Below, in pieces: positions 25,371 through 34,671 of a stretch of DNA of 64,000 nt. Within the stretch, counting starts at the first letter, position 1. Each line of letters begins with the position of its first letter. The DNA is from Hyphomicrobiaceae bacterium (lineage in GTDB: Bacteria; Pseudomonadota; Alphaproteobacteria; Rhizobiales; Xanthobacteraceae), in the NCBI GenBank assembly GCA_021324465.1, contig JAJPJB010000003.1:62001-126000 (forward strand), read 5' to 3'. The notes beneath the pieces are model-generated. The model made no database searches and was not told the DNA's origin. It was given only the letters and a program-made list of their open reading frames with translations. The translations under genes and the position numbers were made by a program.

Positions 25371-25922
25371 TTATTGCACTGCCTGGATCTGGCACTTGGC
25401 GGCGGCCAATGCGCGGCGCGCCATCGGCATCAGTCCGGGCTCCGGCGCCAAAGCGCGCAAGACGATCAGCCCACGCGTGCTCGGCGATTCGATGATCAGC
25501 CGGTCGGCGGCAGTAACGTCTTCGTCCTCGGGGACTTCGGCGTGCTGCTCGGGCGTCATCAGATCGAGCTCGATCGTGCGGCGGCCGGCGGCGCGATCGT
25601 TGATGGCGTAATAGGCGACACTCTTGCGCGTGTAAAAGGTGACCGACGTATAGGCTTGGCTCACCGGCGCCATCAGCTTGATCGAGCCGCCGCCCAGGTC
25701 ATAGCGGCACACCGCCTGCGCAAAGGCTGGATCCATGAACGGCATAATCGCGCCGTCGGCAGTCGGAGCGGGGAGCGGCACCATGGTGTTGACGGGAGTC
25801 AGCGGCTCGAGCCGTGAGTAAGCATCCTGCCTTGCCGCCTGCGGCATCGCCAAGACCGTCGACAAATGCACAATGCCACCGAGCAGAATGCCGCTGAGAA
25901 TCCAGAGCAGGGCGCGGATCAT
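25371..25922 (-). CDS. DUF1254 domain protein (membrane-anchored)
   Basis: A 183-residue protein. MIRALLWILSGILLGGIVH is an N-terminal membrane anchor. The rest fits the C-terminal part of DUF1254 (SRLEPLTPVNTMVPLP, PFMDPAFAQAVCRYDLGGG, VTFYTRKSVAYYAINDRAAG). Its ATG overlaps the stop of the DUF1214 gene by 4 bases (ATGA), so the two are translationally coupled and probably form one complex. In many bacteria DUF1254 and DUF1214 are fused in a single protein of about 450 residues. Role unknown; envelope location inferred. Confidence 0.88.
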   Translation of the reverse strand: MIRALLWILSGILLGGIVHLSTVLAMPQAARQDAYSRLEPLTPVNTMVPLPAPTADGAIMPFMDPAFAQAVCRYDLGGGSIKLMAPVSQAYTSVTFYTRKSVAYYAINDRAAGRRTIELDLMTPEQHAEVPEDEDVTAADRLIIESPSTRGLIVLRALAPEPGLMPMARRALAAAKCQIQAVQ

Positions 25923-26497
25923 GAGCAGCCCTTTCGCACGATCGACGGCATCGGCCCGCTTTTGCCGGTCCCGGTCGCCACCCCGATCGGCGTGTCGTAA
26001 AGACGCAAGACCAGCACGAATTGCTCGATGCCGCCGGTCGGCAGCCAATTGCCCGGTCGCGCCAGCGGCGCCACTGTGACGGCAAAGCTGCCGTCGCTGT
26101 TACGGACGATCTCATCGCTGGTGAAACTGTGACGATCAACCGTATTGGCGACGAGCCGGCCTTCCGGGTCGTAGAGCGCAAGCGTCCAGTAGCGCGCCGC
26201 CGGAGTCATGCCGCTGACCACGAAAGTGCAGCGGCCGTCGAAATTGTTGCCGGCATCATCGGTGTGGGCATAGAAGGCGACGCCATCACCCATGCCGGTC
26301 GGCAATTCGCCCGTGCGCACGATATTGGCGCGTGCATAGGGATCGATATCGACTGAGCCGGTCTTCGGCCAGGCAGTCCAGGCACCGATCGTGAGGGAGC
26401 CGAAGGCGACGCCGCGCGTAAGTGTGAGCCAAGTTGCGCCGAGCCCGACGATCGCGGCGACCAGAAAGGTGCAAAACGAACCAAGCAAGAGACGCAT
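25919..26497 (-). CDS. DUF1214 domain protein
   Basis: A 192-residue protein with an N-terminal signal or anchor (residues 3-27) and a DUF1214 domain: RANIVRTGELPTGMGDGVAFYAHTD, the RYWTLALYDPEGRLVAN core, and FTSDEIVRNSDGSF. It is the first gene of the coupled DUF1214-DUF1254 pair. DUF1214 domains occur in exported proteins of unknown chemistry. It lies 36 bases upstream (in transcription sense, downstream) of the PBP1A gene end, so all three could be read on one transcript. Confidence 0.88.
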   Translation of the reverse strand: MRLLLGSFCTFLVAAIVGLGATWLTLTRGVAFGSLTIGAWTAWPKTGSVDIDPYARANIVRTGELPTGMGDGVAFYAHTDDAGNNFDGRCTFVVSGMTPAARYWTLALYDPEGRLVANTVDRHSFTSDEIVRNSDGSFAVTVAPLARPGNWLPTGGIEQFVLVLRLYDTPIGVATGTGKSGPMPSIVRKGCS

Positions 26498-26533
26498 TAT
26501 CGAACCGGCTCGAATTGATTTTGCGTCGACAAG

Positions 26534-28792
26534 CTAGTCCCCCCGCGAACTTGTATTGGTGTCGTGGTCGGCCGCGGTCGCCAGCGCGCCAGCAGAGCCA
26601 TTGCTGTTTTGTTTGCCCTCGGCGAGGCCGACCGAAGCGGCCGGCGCGTTTTGCGCCGTCAATGCGTGGCTTGCATCGTCGAACATGCGCTCAAGGTTGA
26701 TCAGCGCCTCCGTGCCTTTGCGTGTCAACAGCGCCGGATGCGGCTCCTCGTTCCCTTTGAATGACGTGTCGGTCATGGGCGGCGCATGCTCGGGCGGCGG
26801 CAGGCCGGGAAGCGGCCGCAATTCAATGCCCTGATGGGCATAGGTCATGATGTTGTGCCAGGTGATCGCCGGCAGCGTACCGCCCGTCATGCGCTTGGTC
26901 GGCGAGTAGTCGTCATTGCCCATCCAGACCGCGCCGACAAAATTGCCCGTGTAGCCGACGAACCAGGCGTCGCGCCAACTGTTGGTCGTGCCGGTCTTGC
27001 CGGCGACTTTGATGCCGTCGAGCTGGGCGCGCTTGCCGGTGCCATTCTCCACGACCGAATTCATCATCTTGATCATTTCCAGCGCGACTTCCGGGCTGAT
27101 CACCTGTTTCGGCTTCGGCCCATCGCGATCGAAGCGCCAGACGACCTGTCCGGTCCCGGTGCGCACTTCGAGCGCGGCATGCGGCACCACCGCGCGGCCG
27201 AGATTGGGGAAGGTCGCATAGGCGACGGCATGCTGATAGACATAGACTTCGTCGGCGCCGATCGGCAGTGATGGCGTGTCCGGTAGCGGTGATTGCACGC
27301 CGAAATTGCGGGCCGTCTGCACGATCAGGGCGCGGCCGAGCTTTGGGTTGCCGTTGCCGAGCATGATCGAGAGCTTGACTGGAATGACATTGATCGAATG
27401 CGTGATGGCTTCGGTCAGCGTCACCGCGCCCGAATAGCCGCCGGAATAATTGTGCGGGCACCAATTGCCGATACAGACCGGCGAATCGACGACGACCGAA
27501 TTGGGCGTGAAGCCATTCGCCAGAGCGGTGGCGTAGACATAGGGCTTGAACGAAGAGCCAGGCTGGCGCAACGCGTCGGTGGCGCGATTGAACTGGCTTG
27601 CGCCGTAATCGCGGCCGCCGATCATGGCGCGGATGCCGCCGTCAAGATCGGCAATGACCGCGGCCGATTGGCTTGCACCGTAATCGTGGCCATATTGGCG
27701 CAATTCCGATTCGATCTCGTGCTCGGCATAACGCTGCAAATTCGAATCGAGTGCCGTGCGCACCACGAAATAGCGGTCGGTGACTGATTTCGGAAAAGTA
27801 TCGACGAGCTTGCGCATCTCGTCGAAAGCGAAGTCGAGATAATAATTCGGTGCATCCTCGGCAGTGCGGTCGATCGGCGTCGCCGGATTGCGCCGCGCGC
27901 CATAGACCTGGCCCTCGGTCATGAAGCCGTTCTGCACCAGATTGTCGAGCACGACATTGGCGCGGGCGCGCGCCGCCGGCAGATTGACGAGGGGGGAGAA
28001 TTTGGTCGGCGCCTTGAACATGCCGGCGAGCATTGCGGCTTCGGCGAGCGTTACGTCGCGCACCGATTTGCCGAAATAATATTCGGCTGCCGCATCGACG
28101 CCGAAAGCGCCGCCGCCGAGATAGGCGCGGTCGAGATAAAGCTTGAGAATTTCATTTTTGGTGAGATGGGCTTCCAACCACAGCGCCAGGAACGCCTCGT
28201 TGATCTTGCGCTCGTAGGTGCGTTCGTTCGACAGGAACAGGTTCTTGGCGAGCTGCTGCGTGAGCGTCGAGCCGCCCTGCACCACGCCGCCGGCCTGCGC
28301 GTTGGTCATCAGTGCGCGGAATGTGCCCTGGAAGTCGATGCCGAAATGCTCGTAAAAGCGCCGGTCCTCGGTCGCCAGCACCGCCTTGATCAGATGATCG
28401 GGAAACTCATCGAGCGGCACTGATTCGTTATGCTTGATGCCGCGGCTGCCAATCTCATTGCCATAGCGGTCGAGAAAGGTGACCGCGAGATCGGACTTCT
28501 TAAGCCAATCCTCATCTGAAGTCTGGCGAAACGCCGGAATGGCGAGCACCAGCATGAGAAACAAGCCGCCGGTGCCGAGCGTTGCCATTTCCGAGAGCGG
28601 CTCGACCAGAACCCAGCGCCGCCAGCCGGCGACATGCCAGCTATCCATCGCCGCGGTGAAGCGCTCGTAGATTTCACGCGTCCATTTGCCGGCCTGAAAG
28701 ATCGCCGAATCGATGCGCGCGTCGATATCGAGCAACAGCCGCTTGAGCTTTGGCTGCCAGTCGTCGCCCGGATCAGGGAACATGTCCGTCAC
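26534..28792 (-). CDS. mrcA: Penicillin-binding protein 1A (bifunctional transglycosylase/transpeptidase)
   Basis: A 752-residue class A PBP. A transmembrane helix (about residues 70-88) leads to the GT51 glycosyltransferase domain with Glu142 in ATEDRRFYEHFGID and GGSTLTQQLAKNLF. The transpeptidase domain has Ser413-Ser-Phe-Lys416, SIN (THSINVIPV) and KTGTT. It polymerises and crosslinks peptidoglycan in the periplasm. The last 100 residues are Pro/Ala-rich and disordered. The start is GTG; ATG 9 bases later (28783) is equally possible. Gene name by family rather than by proven orthology. Confidence 0.93.
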   Translation of the reverse strand: MTDMFPDPGDDWQPKLKRLLLDIDARIDSAIFQAGKWTREIYERFTAAMDSWHVAGWRRWVLVEPLSEMATLGTGGLFLMLVLAIPAFRQTSDEDWLKKSDLAVTFLDRYGNEIGSRGIKHNESVPLDEFPDHLIKAVLATEDRRFYEHFGIDFQGTFRALMTNAQAGGVVQGGSTLTQQLAKNLFLSNERTYERKINEAFLALWLEAHLTKNEILKLYLDRAYLGGGAFGVDAAAEYYFGKSVRDVTLAEAAMLAGMFKAPTKFSPLVNLPAARARANVVLDNLVQNGFMTEGQVYGARRNPATPIDRTAEDAPNYYLDFAFDEMRKLVDTFPKSVTDRYFVVRTALDSNLQRYAEHEIESELRQYGHDYGASQSAAVIADLDGGIRAMIGGRDYGASQFNRATDALRQPGSSFKPYVYATALANGFTPNSVVVDSPVCIGNWCPHNYSGGYSGAVTLTEAITHSINVIPVKLSIMLGNGNPKLGRALIVQTARNFGVQSPLPDTPSLPIGADEVYVYQHAVAYATFPNLGRAVVPHAALEVRTGTGQVVWRFDRDGPKPKQVISPEVALEMIKMMNSVVENGTGKRAQLDGIKVAGKTGTTNSWRDAWFVGYTGNFVGAVWMGNDDYSPTKRMTGGTLPAITWHNIMTYAHQGIELRPLPGLPPPEHAPPMTDTSFKGNEEPHPALLTRKGTEALINLERMFDDASHALTAQNAPAASVGLAEGKQNSNGSAGALATAADHDTNTSSRGD

Positions 28793-28991
28793 AAGCGCGC
28801 GCTCCGGAAATCGGCTGCAAACATGGTGTGGGCTGTAGCGGAAGAATCTTTAACCGACTTGGCAGTGCGCGACCATGATTTTATCGATGCGTGTCTCATC
28901 AGGCTCTGGCGAATAGGGGGCCCCGCCGTCACTTCAGGGTGAATGGGAATCGCCGCAAATTTGGGCATAGTTTGGCCGGCCGGAGAACACT

Positions 28992-29492
28992 ATGGCAACG
29001 CAGGACAACGATCCGCACGAGATTCCGTTCTGGCGGCGCAAGTCACTGGAGGAAATGACCGATTTGGAATGGGAAAGTCTCTGTGACGGCTGCGGCAGAT
29101 GCTGCCTCAATAAGCTCGAAGAGGAGGAAGGCGCCGAACGGACCTTCTATACCGACGTCGGCTGCCGCCTGCTCGACGGCGAAACCTGCCGCTGCCGCGA
29201 TTACCAGCACCGGCTCGAAAGGGTCGATGATTGCGTACGGCTGACGCCAGAGAGCCTCAAGACCATCAATTGGCTGCCGCCGTCCTGCGCCTATGTGCTC
29301 TTGGCTGAAGGGAGGGACCTGTACTGGTGGCATCCGCTGGTGTCCGGCGATCCCGAGACGGTGCACGCGGCTGGTGTCTCGGTCCGCGGCCGCATGCGTG
29401 CGACCGAGGAGACCGTGCCCGACGAGGAACTCGAAGACTACATTGTCAGTTGGCCGCTGAAGCTGCCAAAGGCTGCGCGACGGCGGCGTTAG
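28992..29492 (+). CDS. YcgN family cysteine-cluster protein (UPF0260)
   Basis: A 166-residue protein of the YcgN/UPF0260 type: [31 protein letters not shown], with Cys residues in CDGCGRCC and later Cys in VGCRLLD, TCRCRDY and DDCVRLTP. The family is predicted to bind a metal or iron-sulfur cluster (CxxCxxxC-like zinc/iron site). Cytoplasmic; role unknown. GGAGAAC lies 5 bases before ATG. Confidence 0.93.
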   Translation: MATQDNDPHEIPFWRRKSLEEMTDLEWESLCDGCGRCCLNKLEEEEGAERTFYTDVGCRLLDGETCRCRDYQHRLERVDDCVRLTPESLKTINWLPPSCAYVLLAEGRDLYWWHPLVSGDPETVHAAGVSVRGRMRATEETVPDEELEDYIVSWPLKLPKAARRRR

Positions 29493-29588
29493 CTTTCCGA
29501 CGCCGAGAGCGGATGGAGGGGGTGCGCACCCCTGGTCTGCGATTTGGGCGGTTGCCATGGCGCGTGGCGCCGGCCAAGTGTGCGCCAA

Positions 29589-31169
29589 ATGTCCCCGCCG
29601 ACCATGAGCAGCGAAACCCTGCCCCCGAAAACACACAGCGCTCCTGCCAAAGCTCCGAGCGACCAGCGATCGAGCCCTTCCTCGCATCCCGGCATGCAAG
29701 TTGAGCAGGCGGTACGCCAGCGCAGCGCAGTCGATCATGCCGCTGCGCGCGGCATCGTCGTCGGCATCATGTTGGCGATGTTTCTATCGGCACTCGAGCA
29801 GACCATCGTTGCGCCGGCGTTGCCGGCGATCGGCAAGAGCCTGGGCGGCATTGACGATCTGTCGTGGGTGGTGACCGCTTACCTGCTGGCCGGGACTGCG
29901 ACCACGCCGCTGTTCGGAAAACTGTCCGACATCTACGGTCGGCGCACCGTCATGCTGTCCGCGATTGGCATCTTTGTCGTCGGCTCGGTTGCCTGCGCGC
30001 TCGCCCCCTCGATCTGGCTCCTTGTCGCTGCGCGCGCGCTGCAAGGTATTGGCGGCGGCGGCCTGTTACCGATCGCGCAGACGATCATCGGCGATCTGCT
30101 TAGTCCACGCGAGCGCCCGGTGGTCCAGGGCCATACCTCGATCATGTTCATGACCGCGAGCACGCTTGGGCCGGTGCTGGGCGGCTTGCTGACCGATCAT
30201 CTGCACTGGTCGTTTATCTTCTGGATCAATCTGCCGCTCGGCGTCGTCGCCTTTGTCACCACCGAGCGGGCGCTGCGCCGTCTGCCGCGTCATGACCGTC
30301 TGCATCAGCTCGATGTGGTCGGAGCTGGCTTGCTCGTCGCGGCGGCACTGACGCTCATGCTCGCGCTCGCCTGGGGCGGCACGCATTATCCCTGGATATC
30401 CTGGCAGGTAATGACCTTGTTCGGCGGCTCGGTCGCGCTGTGGGCGCTCCTCGCGGTTCGCCTTCTGTCCGCACGTGAGCCGTTCATTCCGCTGATGATA
30501 CTTGGCGGGCGCGCTACCGGTACGATCATTTGCGCCGCCTTTTTCGGCGTTGGCACCATCATCGGCCTTACCATCTATACGCCGCTCTATTGCCAGGCCG
30601 TGCTCGGCATTACGGCGAGCCAGTCGGGGCTGACGTTGATCGCGTTTATGGCGGGTACCGTGATCGGCTCGCAAACCACCATGCGGCTGATGGTGCGGCT
30701 CAAGCACTATATGCGCATTCCGATGGTTAGCCTGACCATCGCCATCGTGGTGCTCGGCGTTCTGGCTACCGACCTGACGAGCCATTCGGTTGTCGCCTTC
30801 GGCTTTTTGCTGTCCATGCTCGGTTTCGGGCTTGGGCCGATGTATCCGATGAGCACAACGATCACCCAGAATTCGGTGAAGCCGCATCAGATGGGGATTG
30901 CCACCGGCACCCTGAACTTTTTTCGCACGCTCGGCGGTGCGCTTATTGTTGCGGTCTTCGGCGCGATCGTGCTCGGCGGCATGTCGGACGCGTCCGGTGT
31001 CATGACGCTGGAAAAGGTCGCGGCCGCCCACAGCGACCTAGCGCCGGCCTTTCACCGGGTTTTTATCGTTGCCATGATCTTCATTGCGATTGCCCTGTGC
31101 TGCCTTCTGGCAGTGGAAGAGAAGCCGCTGCAGGGACCGGTGCGCTCGAGCGACGCTGCGGCCGACTAG
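29589..31169 (+). CDS. MFS transporter, DHA2 (EmrB/QacA) family
   Basis: A 526-residue transporter with 14 predicted helices. Motif D1 is visible in SALEQTIVAPALPAIGKSLG and motif A in GKLSDIYGRRTVML; motif C is TASTLGPVLGGLL. It is a proton-driven exporter in the inner membrane, probably of drugs or lipophilic compounds. Start choice is uncertain: ATG 29589 and ATG 29604 both lie just before the Ser/Pro-rich cytoplasmic leader, and neither has a strong ribosome-binding site. No membrane-fusion protein (EmrA) is adjacent, unlike typical EmrAB pairs. Confidence 0.9.
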   Translation: MSPPTMSSETLPPKTHSAPAKAPSDQRSSPSSHPGMQVEQAVRQRSAVDHAAARGIVVGIMLAMFLSALEQTIVAPALPAIGKSLGGIDDLSWVVTAYLLAGTATTPLFGKLSDIYGRRTVMLSAIGIFVVGSVACALAPSIWLLVAARALQGIGGGGLLPIAQTIIGDLLSPRERPVVQGHTSIMFMTASTLGPVLGGLLTDHLHWSFIFWINLPLGVVAFVTTERALRRLPRHDRLHQLDVVGAGLLVAAALTLMLALAWGGTHYPWISWQVMTLFGGSVALWALLAVRLLSAREPFIPLMILGGRATGTIICAAFFGVGTIIGLTIYTPLYCQAVLGITASQSGLTLIAFMAGTVIGSQTTMRLMVRLKHYMRIPMVSLTIAIVVLGVLATDLTSHSVVAFGFLLSMLGFGLGPMYPMSTTITQNSVKPHQMGIATGTLNFFRTLGGALIVAVFGAIVLGGMSDASGVMTLEKVAAAHSDLAPAFHRVFIVAMIFIAIALCCLLAVEEKPLQGPVRSSDAAAD

Positions 31170-31172
31170 CCT

Positions 31173-31979
31173 TTACGGCGGAAGGGCGGAGCCGAGCGCT
31201 CGCGCCGTGTCGATGATCCAGCTGCGATAGCGCTGTAGAGGCGTGATGCCGGTAAGCCCGCCGCAGCCGGCGCTCAGATTTGGTCCCGTCGACCAGCTCA
31301 CCAGGCCGATAACCGCGAACCTGCCGCTCTCCTTGCGAAAGGCCGGCGCGCCGGAATCGCCGGTGCAGGCGCCGAGACCCGCTGTTACACCCTTGGTGGC
31401 CGGATCGAACAGCCGGATTTGCAGCGAGCCCGGCTTACCTGTCACCGTCAGGCTCGCCGCGCGAACGAGTCCATCGAGACGATCCGTGCCGCGCACTGCG
31501 ACACCATAGCCGGCGACGATCAGCATATCGCCGACACTGACCTGCTCGTTCTCGCCGCCGAGCGGGGAGATGGCAACGCGCGCCGGGAGCGGCGCCGCGA
31601 GCTTGAGCAACGCGACATCGGCGGTCGCGATATGCGCGAACAGGCGCTTGAGGTCGAATTCCGGATGACGCTCGATGTGGGCAATGTCCTTCAGCGCCGG
31701 CGGTTGCCCGGGAACGGCGTCGGCAAATTTATAGTCGGCGTCCGGCTGCACGCAGTGCGCGGCGGTCAGCAACAGATCGCGCGCAATCGCGGTAGCGGTG
31801 CAAACGGTGCTATGGGAACCCAGGATCATCACGACGGAGCGGCCTGCACTGTCCGCCGCAGGTGCACCGCCGACCATGGCCAGACCGGGCGTCAGCGATA
31901 CGCCAATCACAATTGCGAGAGAAAACAGGCCGCCGGCGAGGGAAAAAACCGGCCGATTGATATATTGCGGTGCGGTCAT
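31173..31979 (-). CDS. Trypsin-like secreted serine protease (S1 family)
   Basis: A 268-residue protein. Residues about 10-33 form a signal or anchor. The catalytic triad is His75 (TAAHC), Asp121 (ADVALLKL) and Ser209 (TGDSGAP), with Cys pairs consistent with disulfides, so it is probably active in the periplasm or outside. ATG 31979 has GGAG 9 bases upstream; an in-frame TTG 27 bases earlier is less likely. It is convergent with the MFS gene (3-base gap). Confidence 0.9.
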   Translation of the reverse strand: MTAPQYINRPVFSLAGGLFSLAIVIGVSLTPGLAMVGGAPAADSAGRSVVMILGSHSTVCTATAIARDLLLTAAHCVQPDADYKFADAVPGQPPALKDIAHIERHPEFDLKRLFAHIATADVALLKLAAPLPARVAISPLGGENEQVSVGDMLIVAGYGVAVRGTDRLDGLVRAASLTVTGKPGSLQIRLFDPATKGVTAGLGACTGDSGAPAFRKESGRFAVIGLVSWSTGPNLSAGCGGLTGITPLQRYRSWIIDTARALGSALPP

Positions 31980-32100
31980 AGGGTGTTTCTCCGGTTGCGC
32001 CGCCAAAACCAGTAGTTTGTCAGAGTTGCATGGGTTGCGGCGCGCCGCTCCAAATCAGCCGTTCAGGCCGGGTTCACTGCCGAATGGTTAAGGCGAGGTT

Positions 32101-32463
32101 ATGGGTTCCGCTGCACGATTCGTCCTGGCGATTCTTTTTGTCCTGGTGAGCGCGCTGGCGTTTGGCCAAGCTTCTGATGCGGGCCGCCCGGGACGCGTCC
32201 CCGAGCTCAACCGTCCGGCAGCAAACGAGGCGGGCCATGCCTGCCTGGACCAGAAGGAACGCCGCGCCGAGCTTGGCAAGCTTGTTCCCCTGAGCGCCGC
32301 CATCCGCGCGGCCCACGGCCGTATGCAGGGAACAGTCGTACGGGCGCGGCTATGCCATGGCCCGGATGGCCTCGTCTATGTGCTGACAGTTCTTGCCCGC
32401 GATGGCAAAGTGGCCCGGATCACCGTCGATGCCGTGAAGGGCACGCTCATCGGCGGTCTCTAG
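32101..32463 (+). CDS. Exported PepSY-like small protein, probable partner of FeuP/FeuQ
   Basis: A 120-residue protein with a signal peptide (residues 1-23, cut near Ala-Phe-Gly-Gln). The mature part has DQKERRAELGKLVPLSAAIRAAHGR and then LCHGPDGLVYVLTVLARDGKVARITVDA, a PepSY-like pattern. AAGGCGAGG lies before ATG. Small PepSY proteins sit upstream of feuP/feuQ-type two-component systems in several rhizobia and may inhibit or inform the sensor. It is followed by repeat copy B and feuP. Confidence 0.75.
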   Translation: MGSAARFVLAILFVLVSALAFGQASDAGRPGRVPELNRPAANEAGHACLDQKERRAELGKLVPLSAAIRAAHGRMQGTVVRARLCHGPDGLVYVLTVLARDGKVARITVDAVKGTLIGGL

Positions 32464-32466
32464 GTT

Positions 32467-32552
32467 CATTGATTTTGCGCATATCCTGTCGGAAAACCGC
32501 CTTCTGCCCACCGGATCATGTCCGAGGGCAAGATTTCTGGGGCATGCGCTAG
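32467..32552 (+). repeat. Dispersed palindromic repeat, copy B
   Basis: It shares the left flank CATTGATTTT, the TCGGAAAACCG core and the right end GGCATGCGCTAG with copy A at 3617-3682, but carries about 24 extra bases near the right arm. The copy ends just before the GGAG ribosome-binding site of feuP, the same placement as copy A relative to its gene. Confidence 0.7.
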
Positions 32553-32564
32553 CCGGAGCACGCT

Positions 32565-33233
32565 TTGCGGCTTCTCGTTGTTGAAGACGATCCCGATCTC
32601 AATCGGCAGCTGGCTACGGCGCTGACCGACGCCGGCTATGTCGTCGACCGCGCCTTCGACGGCGAGGAGGGCCATTATCTCGGCGAAAGCGAGCCATATG
32701 ACGCCGTCATCCTCGACATTGGCCTGCCGAAGATGGACGGCATTTCCGTGCTCGAAGCCTGGCGGCGCGCAGGCCGCGCCATGCCGGTCCTCATTCTCAC
32801 CGCACGCGACCGCTGGAGCGACAAGGTGCAGGGCTTCGACGCCGGTGCCGACGACTATGTCGCCAAGCCATTTCATCTTGAGGAGGTGCTGGCGCGCGTG
32901 CGCGCGTTGTTGCGTCGGTCCGCCGGCCACGCCAAGAGCGAGTTCACCTGTGGCCCGGTCCGCCTCGACACGCGCACCGGCCGCGTGGCGGTCGACGGCA
33001 ATCCGGTGAAACTGACTTCGCACGAATACCGGCTCTTGTCCTATCTCATGCACCATACCGGCCGCGTCGTGTCACGCACCGAATTGGTCGAGCATCTTTA
33101 CGATCAGGATTTCGACCGCGACTCCAACACGATCGAAGTCTTCGTCGGGCGCATCCGCAAAAAGCTCGGTGTCGATGTGATTCAAACCGTGCGCGGTCTC
33201 GGCTATCTGCTCACGCCGCCCGATGCGCGCTAA
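32565..33233 (+). CDS. feuP: Response regulator FeuP (OmpR/PhoB family)
   Basis: A 222-residue regulator. Receiver domain with Asp8-Asp9, phospho-acceptor Asp51 (VILDIGLPKMDG) and Lys101-area KPF. The C-terminal winged-helix domain has VKLTSHEYRLLSYLMHHTGRVVSRTELVEHLYD and SNTIEVFVGRIRKKLG. FeuP controls iron uptake in Rhizobium leguminosarum and cyclic glucan export in Sinorhizobium meliloti; the target here is unknown. It starts at TTG with GGAG 6 bases upstream and overlaps feuQ by 11 bases. Confidence 0.88.
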   Translation: MRLLVVEDDPDLNRQLATALTDAGYVVDRAFDGEEGHYLGESEPYDAVILDIGLPKMDGISVLEAWRRAGRAMPVLILTARDRWSDKVQGFDAGADDYVAKPFHLEEVLARVRALLRRSAGHAKSEFTCGPVRLDTRTGRVAVDGNPVKLTSHEYRLLSYLMHHTGRVVSRTELVEHLYDQDFDRDSNTIEVFVGRIRKKLGVDVIQTVRGLGYLLTPPDAR

Positions 33234-34596
33234 TTCGCTTGCGGTTCGTCTGTTCATCTGGGCCACCGCCTGGACTGTGGTGATCCTCATGATTACCGGC
33301 GTGGCGCTGTCCACACTTTATCGCCATGCTGTCGAGCGCGCTTTCGACCGCCGGCTCGACGTCTATCTGCGCACGCTGGTCGCCGATGTCGCCTCGCCGG
33401 AGGAGGGCAGCGAGAAATTTCCGCAATCGATCGGCGAGCCGTTGTTCGAGTTGCCGCTGTCCGGCTGGTACTGGCAGGTGACGCGGCTCGACACCAAGAC
33501 GGCCGAAGTGCATTCCTCGCGCTCGCTCTGGGACTCCAATCTGCCGCGGCTGCCGCAGGACCGCTCGACCGGCACCGCGGAGTATCGCCAAGGCTACGCC
33601 CAGGGTCCCGAGGATCAGAATCTCCGCATCGTCGAGCGCAATATCGATCTCGGCAGCGACGGCCGCTATCTGATCTCGGTCGCCGGCGATGCCTCGGAGA
33701 TCGACGACGAAACCAACAACTTCGATCGTGCCATCGGCATGACATTTGCCGCGCTGACCGTGGCGCTGCTCTTGACCACGGCGCTGCAGGTGCGTTTTGG
33801 TCTGGCGCCGCTCAAGCGCATTTCCGAAAGCCTTGCCGAAATCCGCTCCGGGCGCGCCGAACGCCTGCAGGGAGAGTTCCCCGTCGAGATCGCGCCATTG
33901 GCGCGCGAAACCAATGCGCTGATCGATGCCAATCGCGAGATTGTCGAGCGCGCCCGCACCCATGTCGGCAATCTCGCGCATGCGCTCAAGACGCCGCTTT
34001 CGGTGATCGTCAATGAAGCGGTGGCGCGCGGCAATGATCCGCTCGCGCACAAGGTCCTGGAACAAACCGACATCATGCGCGACCAGGTGGCGCGGCAACT
34101 CGAACGGGCGCGGCTTGCCGCGCGCGCGAGCGTCATCGGCACGGTGGTTGAAATCCTCCCGGTGGTCACGGCCCTCGCGCGCACCATGGAAAAGATCCAC
34201 CGCGACCGCGATATCGCCATCGACGTCGATGTGCCGCAACAGGCTCGTTTCCGCGGCGAGCAGCAGGATCTCGAAGAGATGGTCGGCAATCTGGTTGACA
34301 ACGGCTGCAAATGGGCGCGATCGCGAGTGGCTGTTGAAGTCATCGCCGATCGCCCGGCGCCCGACGATCTCAAATCGCGCGTGCGTATCATTGTCGATGA
34401 CGATGGGCCGGGACTTTCGCCGGCCGAGCGGGCGCGGGTGGCGCAGCGCGGCCAGCGTCTCGACGAGAGCAAGCCCGGATCCGGCCTTGGCCTGTCCATC
34501 GTCAATGAGCTCGCCGGCCTTTATGGGGGCGTGCTCACCCTCGGCACCGCACCGATCGGCGGGTTGCGTGCGGAGCTGGCGCTGCCCGGAGGGTGA
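33223..34596 (+). CDS. feuQ: Sensor histidine kinase FeuQ (PhoQ-like)
   Basis: A 457-residue membrane kinase. Two helices (about residues 8-33 and 166-190) frame a periplasmic sensor region. A HAMP-like segment follows, then HisKA with His253 (LAHALKTPLSVIV) and HATPase_c with N box (EMVGNLVDNGCKWA), DDDGPGL and GSGLGLSIV. It phosphorylates FeuP. It overlaps feuP by 11 bases, indicating coupled translation. The Asn-Leu-Ala-His-Ala-Leu-Lys-Thr-Pro sequence is the PhoQ/FeuQ form of the H box. Confidence 0.88.
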   Translation: MRANSLAVRLFIWATAWTVVILMITGVALSTLYRHAVERAFDRRLDVYLRTLVADVASPEEGSEKFPQSIGEPLFELPLSGWYWQVTRLDTKTAEVHSSRSLWDSNLPRLPQDRSTGTAEYRQGYAQGPEDQNLRIVERNIDLGSDGRYLISVAGDASEIDDETNNFDRAIGMTFAALTVALLLTTALQVRFGLAPLKRISESLAEIRSGRAERLQGEFPVEIAPLARETNALIDANREIVERARTHVGNLAHALKTPLSVIVNEAVARGNDPLAHKVLEQTDIMRDQVARQLERARLAARASVIGTVVEILPVVTALARTMEKIHRDRDIAIDVDVPQQARFRGEQQDLEEMVGNLVDNGCKWARSRVAVEVIADRPAPDDLKSRVRIIVDDDGPGLSPAERARVAQRGQRLDESKPGSGLGLSIVNELAGLYGGVLTLGTAPIGGLRAELALPGG

Positions 34597-34671
34597 CGCG
34601 GGCGCATCCAATCAGCTAGTTTACGTCCAACAGCCGCCGGATATTGTACGGCGTTATCAGGGGAGGGGTTC

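Noticed and set aside
33211-34611. 466-codon open frame opposite feuQ
   Set aside because: Antisense to a complete histidine kinase that overlaps feuP; shadow frame.
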